Assembly: GCA_025024175.1 (NCBI GenBank)
Contig: QCXZ01000137.1
Coordinates: 15,066,001 to 15,130,000 of the forward strand
Length of the DNA: 64,000 nucleotides
Source: Rhyzopertha dominica
Lineage: Eukaryota; Arthropoda; Insecta; Coleoptera; Bostrichidae
Direction: 5' to 3'
A program made the translations under genes and the position numbers. Positions 23,727 to 34,137 of the stretch are shown here, piece by piece. Under the pieces are notes generated by a model. That model made no database searches, had not been told where the DNA came from, and saw only the letters and a list, made by a program, of their open reading frames with translations. Each line of letters opens with the position of its first letter. Position 1 is the stretch's first letter.

Positions 23727-24744
23727 TACCCCACAAATTCTAAGGTTTGTATTCGACCGAAGTTTTATTGTCCAGTATATTACGAAGAAATATGTTGAAA
23801 AGTAAAGTCAGGAGTAATAAAGACCGACAAAAATGAGTCTCGCCTTCATCACTTCCTTTAAAAGTTTCACGTCTTCTGGATATTGCAGGTCCCTGTCAAT
23901 TATTAACTTTCCCCATTCCTCCACGACAACCCTTTCAAAATATGGAATAACGTGAAGTGATCGATGCGGATGGAAACGAATGAACGCCGCTCGCCGGTCC
24001 TAATTGGAAATTAAGTGTTAATGAGGTGTAAATGAAGTGCGAATTTAATTGAATCAAATGCGGAGCGGCCTGCAGAAGGCGCAAATAATAGCTACTTGGA
24101 TTACATAATGGTCTTAAATATTTAAGCATGCTTGTCACGGAAAGTTCTGTGAGCATTGTGCCCTTTAATTGTCCGGATTCCTGGCCGAGATTGAGGGCTG
24201 TCAAAGCATGATGGAGAATCGGCTGAAATGGGCCTGTCGCAGACTATTTTTCATGCTTGATGGAGTAGACGAGATGGGAAGCCGTCCTTGAAGGAGCATC
24301 TTTAAATAAGAAACGTCTGCTGCAATTTCACCGTAAACCCAACAAAAATACCGAAGACCTAATGAACCGAATGGTATGTTGGAATACATATATCATTAGT
24401 GTACAGAAATCGATACAATTATTGTGATTAATTTATTGGAATACAATGATTTAATAATTTATTTGATAGAAGGGGAAGTTCTTCGTGCGATTATAAAAAC
24501 ACCATTCTTAACTATATATTCGTTGGAACGACTTAGTAGTATATATATGGATTAAGATTACACAAAACCAAATACAATAATCAATGTATTTACAAACGCA
24601 GATTGGAGTGGACATTCTACAGCCTCAGGATAAGGTTGTAAATATCGTGAAACTCGAGAACAGGTTTCAGCACCAAATAAGCAAATTTTTTCTTCGGCGT
24701 TTCAAAGGTTACATTGCGAATTATCTATTACTATTCATTGTTTA
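23727..24744. promoter_or_regulatory. Noncoding block resembling conserved regulatory DNA
   Basis: The part at 23935-24390 is low in repeats, has balanced composition and is rich in homeodomain-type cores (CCTAATTGG, GGAAATTAAG, GTTAATGAGG, TTTAATTGAATC). The open frames on the minus strand (24204-23935, 24389-24201) have no domain. It resembles insect conserved noncoding elements in look only; conservation cannot be tested here. Confidence 0.35.
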
Positions 24745-25016
24745 AGCTTTTTAATACAGACACTACATCTATTGCGTATTCTCTTTAAGTTACACCAGAG
24801 TCTTGGTAAAAAAACTTTGCAACTTTCGCTGTTATGTTGTGGACTATGTCACCTTTTCTTAGTTATTATTGTTCCAAAACTAATTGGGTAAGGTGATGAT
24901 ACATAATACACATTAATGACGAAGTTATTTTTACCTGTATTATATATAATGATTATAAGAGATATAATTTGGTTCTTTGCAGGTAGGATATACTTATCAA
25001 AAACTATACCAGCTCT

Positions 25017-25086
25017 GACCAGGATATGAACCCGAGACCTTTTGATTACTAGTCAAACGTGCTAACTATTGCACCATTAGCGCCCT
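25017..25086 (-). repeat. tRNA-derived SINE-like head
   Basis: The minus strand has an A-box-like TGGTGCAATAGTTAGCACG, a perfect 5 bp anticodon stem TTTGA/TCAAA around CTAGTAA (anticodon AGT, Thr-like), and a B-box-like GGGTTCATATCC. Acceptor ends do not pair, so it is a tRNA-derived promoter head rather than a tRNA gene. Confidence 0.6.
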
Positions 25087-25190
25087 ATTCAAATTCTAGG
25101 TCAAAGTGGCCACAAAAGTTCTAGGTGGCGTTCAGTAGCGTTACATTTCGGAAACTTTGATGTATGCCACTTTGACCAGGAATTTAAATA

Positions 25191-25260
25191 GGGTCGTGAT
25201 AGTGCAGCGGTTATCTCTTTTACCATGTAAATAAAAGGTCCGGATTCAAATCCTAGAAAG
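25191..25260 (+). repeat. tRNA-derived SINE-like head, inverted partner
   Basis: The plus strand has GATAGTGCAGCGGTTATCTC (A-box-like) and GGATTCAAATCC (B-box-like), followed by AGAGCTGG and the same downstream sequence as the minus-strand unit at 25017-25086. The anticodon stem is degraded. Confidence 0.55.
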
Positions 25261-25495
25261 AGCTGGCAATACTTTTTGATAAGTATATCTACCTGAAAAA
25301 AATCTACTAAATCTCTTCATTAATGCGTATAATGTATAAATCACCTTACCAGCACTGAATAATAATAATTAAGAAGTGGTAATATAGTCCACAACATAAT
25401 AGCAAACGTTGCAGGATTTTTCTACCCAGAAGACTCTGGTGTAAACTAAACAGAATACGCAATGGACGTGGACTATGTATTAAAAATATTAAATA

Positions 25496-26147
25496 AAATT
25501 ATAATCATTAAAAATATTATTACAGACGTATGAATTAGATNTCGATGAAAAGCAGGCATACCATGAATGGATTTTTTGGGATGTCGTATATCTGTATATA
25601 AATGTTAACCTTAAAGAGGCAAGATCAGATCAAAACCGTTTTGTAAGCTGTGAAATGTGCATTAAAGTGTACTTAAAAAAGGTCTGTCGCTCGATATTTA
25701 ATTAATGAGTCGCAGGTACTATTTATATGGGATAAGCTCATCTAAGAACAATAATTGAACTGCTCACGGGACAGTGCTGTTAAAAGAAACATTTTTCGGA
25801 AGTGCATGGAGGAGCATGAAACTTCCTACTATATGAACGTCCAGCACTTATAAACCAAAGATGCTNCANCCGTTTTCAATTTGTCTTGATGTCCTTTTTC
25901 AATATAGTATGTATGTAGTAAGAGGAAGCACCTGATCGCTACAATTTCTACCAGACATGAAGCCAGCTTGTGTAGCAGGTATTTTATTACCAATGGAATC
26001 TAGAAGCCTAATATATATAAGGGTTGGGTACAAAGTAATGGCAACACTGCTTTAAGTTGAACGATGTGCTTCGCGTGACACTATTGTTGTTTGTACCTGA
26101 TAGCAGAAATTCAGTTGAAGTAGTACAGTGAGTGGTGATGGATGTGA
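25496..26147. other. Intergenic, nothing recognised
   Basis: AT-rich with three N bases (25541, 25865, 25868). GGGTTGGGTACAAAGTAATG at 26030-26049 resembles the end of a mariner-type element, but no partner end or transposase was found. Confidence 0.45.
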
Positions 26148-26445
26148 TTGATTGAGTTGCATTGTGCATCGTCTTGAGGTGTAGAAGTCCATTTCAAGTG
26201 CTCCAACGTCCGAACTATATATTTACTAAAGAAAACCAACAGTTCTAGATAAAAGTTACAGCTGCACAAGGTATTAGTGTATAAACCTGTTTTCAATGCT
26301 TTTTGTAGTCCTTGAAAACAGGTATGTGCACTACGGCATCGGGCAACTTCAATTTTTATCTAGGAGCATTGCTCGTAAGCGTGTAAAGACGCTTCAACAG
26401 GGATTCCACACTTCAAGACGATGCACAGTACAACTGAGTCAAACA
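26148..26445. repeat. Small foldback element
   Basis: ATTGTGCATCGTCTTGAGGTGT (first 20 bp from 26161) is an inverted match to sequence ending near 26430, and AAACCTGTTTTCAA (26283) pairs with TTGAAAACAGGTAT (26312) at the apex. CTAGATAAAA also occurs in both arms. About 300 bp, non-coding. Confidence 0.6.
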
Positions 26446-27288
26446 AAATCCTTGTATATTGCGTTCTAGAATCCTTTAACGCACTCTTAATTAGCTATTG
26501 GCCGATACGATACGATAAAGCAGGGCAAAGTCGTTTTGCCTGATTTTGCAATTGCAAAGAATTAACTTAACGGTAGTCTTATGATGTGTTTAGATGCAAA
26601 ATGCAGATAGCTGTTCGTCTGTTATCTGTTAACTTTAATCTTTTAGCTATGTTTCTCGGTGAAGGATTTTTAGAACAATCTGTGAACGGCGTATATCCAC
26701 TTTCTAGCTTTGATAATAAGTTACAGGTTTTGTGGCTGCTGTTTGTCAGTTTCAAGATCTCTTCTTCTTGGTGTTCGAGCACCGATTTTAAGTGAACTCC
26801 AGTATGTTTGAATATACAATAATTGCATCATTTCTCGTGCCAAAATGGAACGTATCCTTTTATAACGTCTGTGTAAATATGCTTATGGGCAGTGCTAATT
26901 ACTAGCGCGACAAATCTTTGATGGTTCTTCAGTTGCTTTCAAAGTTTCGTCACATGCATTTTATTGTAGATATAGTAGTGTGGGAAATATTTAAAAAAAA
27001 TCTATATTGCATTTTGGGCTTTACTATTGCGATAATTGGGTTATCTAACGGCTGAGATCTGTTTGAACTCTAGTTTAAACTGTGGTTCATATACACATCC
27101 TGTAACGGGTTTAAGTTTACACCTTGGTTATGCTAAAGTGACTTATTTCAATATCAGGCCAACCTAGTGACGACTTTTTTTTCAGTTTTTATTGTTTACG
27201 GGATATAGTGCAGCGAAATGAGCCCAGAAAGTGGCTTATTTTGCTGAGATAAAAGATTAAACGTAAAATCGGTAGGTAATATTATAAT
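26446..27288. other. Intergenic, nothing recognised
   Basis: No exon or repeat signal found. The overlapping frames at 26579-26795 on both strands carry no motif. Confidence 0.5.
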
Positions 27289-27610
27289 TGTTCGATGGAG
27301 AACACAACTAGCTCAAAACACTTTTATTTTAGCATTACTAATTCAGTAAACCACTATGCTGCACACACTAGCACTAAAAATACCTCCGCTTTAGACTTCA
27401 GATTTTCTGCCATGCGCCAGCCCGCGCTTTATATAGGGTAGCTTCCGCTTATGCCATCTTTCTCGACGTTTCTACGCGAATCGACATTCCTTGCCATCTG
27501 TCTGTCGTTAGGATAATTACTTAATGGATTGCAGTGTCCTATTAACATTACATCTGCATGCCGGCAGCTCTGGTCCACAGATGGCGTTGATTATCCGCTA
27601 GCATGTAACA
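27289..27610 (-). repeat. Solo LTR related to the Gypsy LTRs
   Basis: Has TG...CA ends (TGTTCGATGG to GCATGTAACA, plus strand) and is 322 bp. It shares the block TACTAATTCAGTAAACCACTA and the following ACACACTAGCACT with the LTRs at 20943 and 23030. On the minus strand it holds a good TATA box, TATATAAAG (27435-27427), and an AATAAA about 110 bp further on, so it reads minus like the other two. No coding sequence flanks it. Target duplication not clear. Confidence 0.65.
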
Positions 27611-30600
27611 ATATGTTCTGTAAATCTATTATATTACCATTTGTTGGAGCAATGCACTTTTTTGGACAGTTTGAGCATTTAATTTCATAAATTCCAAATT
27701 TACTTAATTTCGTTTTGAGTTATCTGAGAAATAATTATCAGCAAGTACATTGACACCGCATGTAGGTAAGTAGGATTAAGCTATAATACACCTGCAATGT
27801 TGGCTAATGCCTGAATAAAATCTACCACGATACAGTTATTAATAATTTCAATTGTTCGTTTACTGCGCTCATCCCCCCTGGCTGGCTCAAAGCGTCATTT
27901 TTTACGATGCAGAACTGTGCCCTTTGCGAAGTCGCAATATGCCATTTCCAAAGCTGGCATTAGGAGTTTCATATTTTACTTTTGTAAACGCTACAAAGAA
28001 AAAAGTTAAGTGATTCATTCGGACGGCGCGGCGCCTGGAATGTTTAAGTTAACGAATAATTTATAAGTCGTGCAGACTAAAAGAACTGGAAAGCTGTACT
28101 AATTTATGAAACTTCACTAGCAACTCAGACTTTTCAGTTCGGGATGGCAGTTCTATAATTAAAGTTTTACGCTGGACTTGAAATGTCACCTTACCGGTAC
28201 GTTTAAGCTTCTCAACGGCGAGTCCCTAAATCAAAAGGAAAACTAGTTAAGTATTAATTGCTGTGCAACGGGTTACAAAATGAAAAGAAGCTCTGGGAAA
28301 TGATTTGCTTTTCATTGATTTTCCAAGTTGAATTTAAATTCAAAATGGGGATGCATAGAGGAATATAATAAACTCCACTATTTAAACAAAAATTATTCTC
28401 TGATCTAAAAGCCATTATCGTATAAAATGCATTAAAAAGGCATCTGAGTTAAATAGAACGGTATCATATAATCCCATGTGCACGTAGCTTGCAGCGAATA
28501 TTTAAATTGTAAATTTAAAACCCTAATAGGTTGAGTAAATTAAATTACTTAGACAAGATTAAAAGCTTTTGCCCGCGGGAAGTGTACTCGATTAAAAAAG
28601 TACATAATGAGAAAGTCGTGTTATTCTGAAATTACAAGAATTTAATTTCGAATTGGAGGCACACAGATGAAATGGAAGTTTTAAACATGTCCGCAATACT
28701 GCTGATTCTAACGGGCAGAGTTGTCTGAAATAATCAAGTGTATAATTAATAACTTTAAAGTTAGTGCGGCAATGGTACAAGCAGTTTTAAAAATAATTTC
28801 TTTATTAACAATACAAACTGCTACAAGTGCACAAAAAGCCATAATTGTCATATAATTACTCTAATTCCAATAATATACAAACACAAGAAAGGTCTAGGTA
28901 TATTTATATTAATTATATAAAAAAAGGATGTATATTATCCAAGTTGGAGTTTCAAAAAAAACTGTTATATTATTAATTTTTTTCGCAATAATTGCTATGC
29001 GCGGTGCTAGTTTGTAATGTTATGGACTTGTATCACTGACATCAGTCAAAATTGCATATAAATAAGATGTTTTTTCTTTCTTTAAAGAAGAAAACAAGCT
29101 AGCAGTCTGTAATCGGAAAATAAATTTTTTGTAATTAACATATAGTTTTTGTTTTCCGTACTATGATTTTTTCCGTGTCCGGCTACAGAAAAAAATGTTG
29201 TATTTTAATGCTTTTGTACACTAAATAACAACACAAAAGTTGTAAGTTGATGTTTGTTTTCTCTACTGTGGTGAATAATAGTATAATAGTGATGTGTCAA
29301 ATATAACTGAACTATAGCTAAATGCTGATCATAAATGACACAACATAAATACATTAGAAAAGTATATCCAGATAAACATTACAAAAAAAACAACTATCAT
29401 TTCTAGATTATCAATCTCACTGTCCTTATCCAGTAATTAATTTTGCATATCTTTTTACCATCGAGGGTGTTTGTTGGTTTAGGTTTTATTCCAAGCAAAT
29501 AATTTTTTAGTTTCCTCAACTTAAAAAGCATCACCTATGAGTTCTGGATATTCTCAGTGTACTTATGCCTTCTATATTCTGCAGACGACACGGCTGTGCA
29601 GAAACCTTAGGTGAATGAAAAAATAGTAATTAGGGTTATTAAAGTAAAGTAAGTAAGTAAATATTTACAGTGCACGATGAAATGCACCGCTTTCGAGAAC
29701 AAAAACCATTTTAAATCTAGCGTGTGTACCTGTCGAATTCTAACAGGCGCATTCTGTAAAATGGATACATAAAAAAAATTAAGAGGCATCCTTGAAGTTG
29801 AAAAATAGTACGCGAACTTTCTATAAATATATTGTTTTACTTGAGAATGAGCTTTTAGATTTTTTTTACAACTAAATGTAAATTTCCACTTAGTTGCAAA
29901 ATGTTTGCTGAAAAATGATGGCGTGGGTCACGTGTCCATTCTGAAATGTTGCAGCAAGAGTTCAGTATTTATTTCAACCGACAAGAAGATGCGTTTTTAA
30001 TGCCAGAGTATACTTAAAACAAACGTGTTCAAGTATTACATGAAAGTTTTATTCTGTATTTTAACGAAATTCATACTTGGGTTTATAGATTTCAAATATT
30101 AATTAAATTACTAACTGTTATACAAATGATACTGTATATGTGGTTTATTCAATTAAATTGGAAATACTGCATTAACCATAATTGCATTCAATCTTAAACA
30201 ACGGCGAACATTACTGCAAGTATTTTTGTTTAACAGAGATGGTTTGGCCACTAAAGAACATTTATTTAGTTAAAACATTTAATTTCTAATTTGTGCTTAA
30301 TATTTTCAAGAGTTTTAAACTAACTACTTCATTTTTTCGGTATTCACAAGCGATGAAATTTTTGATGTCAATATTTTTTCCATAGTTGCTTGAGTTTCTG
30401 CTATTTGTTGTTTTTGCGAACAAACGTTATAGCACGCTAATTTTTTAACAGAGGTCTGACTGTGAAATTCCTATTTTTCGTAATGGATGAATGTCCTCAA
30501 TGCTCGCTGCCAGGCAGAAAATCCCTTCTCTACCAACGCTTTTTTGTGTGACGTTATCGGAAACCCCTTCGTAAAAGAAACGACTTTTGCACATTTTCAG

Positions 30601-32149
30601 TGCAAACCCCGCACACAACACTTTGTCCCATGCTATGGCCTACTTTAATCAGGAAAGGTTCTTCGGCAAGCAAAAGTTTCAAGGCCACTGGGAAAGAACC
30701 TTTCCCTAAAACTTGAAACTTTGCTTGACAGCATTTAAACTGGAGAGTAAGTAGACCTGACCTGGACCTTGAGTTCTGTATTATGTATAGAAAAGTTCTT
30801 TATTTTGCGTTTGGTGCTCGGGCTGTTTAATAATACTAAAGAAGCCGGCTCTGCAGTAATCTACCGGCAAACCTAAACGTCCCTAATTTAAAGTAAACGA
30901 AGAACAAGGGCGTGTAATGTCGAGACGAGGTTCCCTCCAGCATTTTTTCTACCCCGGTTAGTACCCAACGCTTTCTTTCAAAACTGCCGCTCATAATTCT
31001 AACAAATCCCTTCATCCTATTACCCCCTCCACTCGCTGCCCATCTCGCCGTGACGTCAACATGCTTCAGCGTTGCTCCGAATTTTTCCGCATGATTACCC
31101 ATGTTTATATGCATTTTTGCGGCGGTCCTGGAAGTTNTTTCTGAAGTTTAATGTAGGGGAAAAGCNCTTGTTGCTGGCACGTACGCACAGCAGAAGCCAT
31201 TTGAGCCGGAGAATTCCGTAGCCCGCGCCCCGCTCAAGAATTTGCACCGCTTCAGACTACCGACGCCGACGGTAAAATGCTGGTTTTATGGATTCTTGGC
31301 GTCTAAATCAGCCGCCGCGAGTATAGTGATGCTCACATGGTTTGTTCTCAATCTAAAGTATGCCACAGACCTCTCAATTAAGACAGTTTAGAGAAAACTA
31401 AGAACTTACATAGTCAATGTATGTAGTATTTTCCATCATAGAAAAGATTTCGCACTTCTTTCTCGATTCATTGGTTTTTGTGTCCGGCTTTTTCCTTTAA
31501 AAGTTACTTTTTGCCGCTTGCTGCAGTAGCATTTCTAAAAGCTTCCTTGTTTTGTATCAAGCGCGAAGACGTGTTGTTTTCGTCAATTTTGCANGTTGGG
31601 TATTTATTAATTAATTAATTTTTTTATGTGAAATGGCTTCGGAGGAGGAATTGTTTATAAAAACGTAACAGAAAAAACTGGCAGATGCTGTCTAACCCTA
31701 TGACGCAGATAGATAAGACACTGCAGCCCAGTTTAAACGATAGTTTGAAGCGCGACTGTCGTATAACATTGTATTTCAATCACATTTATGTTTGAGCGAC
31801 CTCAAAATGACCTGAAGCTATATTATCTTATCAAACTCTTGCTAAATTTGGCTTTACGTAATCTACACCATCATCTCGTTAAAAATAAAGAATATAAAAA
31901 CAAATTTCATAATGTCTAACCAGTAGCAATGTATCGTATTAAACCAAGTTTGGATAACAAAACATTGATAATTGTTCATCGTCTTAAAAAATATAAAACG
32001 TAGAGAGCTGTATAAAGTATAAATTCGTAAATTCTGACATAAACTTCAATCATTTGCTTTAAGTAAATTCGGTATTGTAAAATAAATTTAATTTTTGAAA
32101 AATGTTTAACATTAATGTAATAAGTGCTCAAAATGTCGCCCTCCGCTGT
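27611..32149. other. Intergenic, mostly unique noncoding DNA
   Basis: No conserved exon or transposase motif found. GC-richer, non-repetitive patches at about 27880-28230, 30480-30720 and 30900-31330 could be regulatory. N bases at 31137, 31166 and 31595, and a short ATTAATTAATTAATT run near 31606. Confidence 0.5.
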
Positions 32150-32467
32150 TTTCACTGGAGTGATGGATCTACATGCACCACGTATTTTATTTTCTAAATG
32201 TTCTACACTATCAATTGGTGTTTGGTATACTTACTCTTTTACCATTCCCCAAAGGAAAAAAATCAAAGGAGTAAGGTCCGGGCTTCTCGGTGGGCAAGGA
32301 TTAATTGAACCTCTTCCTATCCATCGGTTAGGCATAACCAAATCAAGATGATTTCGCACTCTTCCATGATAATGCGAAGGTGCCCCATCTTGTTGGAACC
32401 ATAGATCTTGTCTTACATGTAAATTTACATTTTGGAGAAGTACCGGTAAAAAAGTACTAAAAAACAT
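32150..32467 (-). pseudogene. DUF4817-type transposase, C-terminal remnant
   Basis: The minus strand reads LWFQQDGAPSHYHGRVRNHL, then NRWIGRGSINP and PPRSPDLTPLIFFLWGMVKE, then a stop, then VYQTPIDSVEHLENKIRGAC. This is the DDE half of the same transposase family as 20033-20410, better kept: QQDGAPSH contains the second catalytic Asp and SPDLTPLIFFLWG the last block, where the usual D before FFLW is I. An in-frame stop and this change make it inactive. It is colinear with the facing 5' end at 34137-33603. Confidence 0.85.
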
Positions 32468-33472
32468 TATTCAATGTCAATGTGAGTATACTGAAAAATA
32501 TTCTATTAAATGAAAATATATTATTTGATTTTGATAGGTGTTCAAAAGGACTGTCATTTTGCCCTGAACACATATTAGCCCTGTTTTGGAATGAATTTTG
32601 AACTTTTAATAGCATTCTGGGGAGATTTGTTGAACTGCACGTCTAACCACCAGTGATTATATTGAAAATTTGTGGACACTAAATCTTGTTTGCACGACTA
32701 AATCACTGGGACGAAGTTTACGTTTCACTAGTGGTTCTAAAATTTCTATTGAATGACAACATAATGCCTTTGACAATCGAAACATTTTTTTATAAATTGA
32801 CTCTCGTTCAAATCAAAAGGGTTTCCAGCATTTCGTCTACTATTGTAAACTTGTTGATCATTCAGTTCTTCCAGATTGTGAAGAATTAATAGATTCATCA
32901 ACTCATGCATATAAAAAATTCGTTATTCGTATCACTCCTTATACAGGGTGGTGCAGGACGAAGTGACAATATTTTGGGAGGTGGTAGTACTCACAATTTT
33001 GAACAAAAAAAACTGGTATCGACTTATACCCTAAAGCGCTCTGTTTCAGAGATTCAACCCTTAGAAGTTGTAATTAAACAACCACTTTTTCTGAGATATC
33101 TAAGAAATCTAGAAATATTCCAATTTGAAATTCCGAAAATCATCTTAGCTATAGAAGGGCCTGATATTAGACACATTTTCATTTTCTTACATTCAGTAAG
33201 GTGTTACCCTTTTCTTCCCAATAACTTTTCATACCTTAGTGGTTTCACGGTTCTGACATAATATTTGAAATCTATCATTATTCTTGCACAAAAAAGTTCA
33301 CTCTTTTTGTATGTTGATAAGATTAACCGTCTTCAAGATAAACGACATTTTATTCGAACATGCTTAAACAGAAATGGGATATTCGAATCACATCAGCAAC
33401 GACAAATGAAACAAACGATATTACTGTCACAATTATCCAAGTATTCATTAAGACTCCAGTTTACATTCTATC

Positions 33473-33541
33473 ATGCCTAGTGTGCTTACACTCGCTGAAT
33501 GTACCAATATGATATTTGTATATGGCATCAGCTGCTTCTAA
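33473..33541 (+). pseudogene. Truncated DUF4817 transposase start, left arm
   Basis: 22 codons reading MPSVLTLAECTNMIFVYG, then ISCF and a stop. It fits the family pattern MPS..T.AEY..MVF.YG. It overlaps the facing start codon of the right arm. Confidence 0.7.
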
Positions 33542-33603
33542 AGACTGTGCAACACACAAAATACCATATCGGCATATTCAGCGTGTGTAAACAGACTAGG
33601 CAT
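33538..33603 (-). pseudogene. Truncated DUF4817 transposase start, right arm
   Basis: 21 codons on the minus strand, MPSLFTHAEYADMVFCVLHS, then L and a stop. It is closer to the family consensus than the left-arm copy, suggesting that this arm is the original and the left arm the duplicate, or that it decayed more slowly. Confidence 0.7.
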
Positions 33604-34137
33604 GATTGACTGTAAACCGGAACCTGAATAAATTTTACTTAATTGTGATAGTAATATCGTTTATTTAATTTGTTATAGCCTTGCCGATGTGATTCGAATA
33701 TCTCATTTCTGTTTAAGTATGTTCGAATAAAATGTCGTTTATCTCGAAAACAGTTAATCTTATCGACATACAAAAACAGTAACTTTTTTGTGCAAGAAGA
33801 ATGATAGATTTCAAAAATTTGGTCAGAACCGTGAAACCACTACGGAATGAAAAGTTATTGAGAAGACAAGGGTAACTACCCTTAAATGTCCTACCCCTCA
33901 CTGAATGTAAAAAAATGAAAATGTGTCTGAAATCAGGCCTTTCTACAGCTAAGTTGATTTCCGGAATTTCAAATTTGAATATTTCTAGGTTACTTGGATA
34001 TTTCAGAAAAAGTGGTTGTTTAATTACTGAAATGGAGCGTTTTAGGAAATAAGTCGACATGAGTTTTTTTTTTGTTCAGAATTGTCAATACTACCATTTC
34101 TCAAATTATTGCCAATTCATCCTGAATCACCCTTTAT

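Larger units (their letters stand above)
24745..25495. mobile_element. Foldback of two tRNA-headed SINE-like units
   Basis: The left arm (about 24745-25115) and right arm (about 25495-25170) are inverted copies. Shared landmarks include GCGTATTCT, TACACCAGAGTCTT, TTATGTTGTGGACTAT, GATATACTTATCAAAAA, CCAGCTCT and CTGGTCAAAGTGGC. Each arm carries a tRNA-like head pointing outward from the centre. A spacer of about 55 bp separates them. It could be two SINEs inserted head to head or a single foldback unit; the matching flanks favour a duplication of one unit. Confidence 0.7.
32941..34137. mobile_element. 1.2 kb snap-back made from the 5' end of a DUF4817 transposon
   Basis: The ends are TATACAGGGTGGTGCAGGAC (32941) and, inverted, TATAAAGGGTGATTCAGGAT (34137). 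The two arms of about 560 bp are inverted copies throughout (AAACAACCACTTTTTCTGA, GACACATTTTCATTTT, AGTGGTTTCACGGTTCTGA, AAACGACATTTTATTCGAAC). At the centre each arm reaches a transposase start: plus 33473 MPSVLTLAECTNMIFVYG and minus 33603 MPSLFTHAEYADMVFCV. Both match the DUF4817 N-terminus and stop within about 22 codons. It is therefore an inverted duplication of TIR, 5' leader and start codon. Confidence 0.85.

Noticed and set aside
24201..24389. Minus-strand frames 24389-24201 and 24204-23935 as exons
   Set aside because: No splice sites in matching phase and no recognisable protein; the block is better viewed as noncoding.
26030..26060. Second mariner-type element starting at GGTTGGGTACAAAGTAATGG
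   Set aside because: No inverted partner end and no transposase sequence in the following 1.5 kb.
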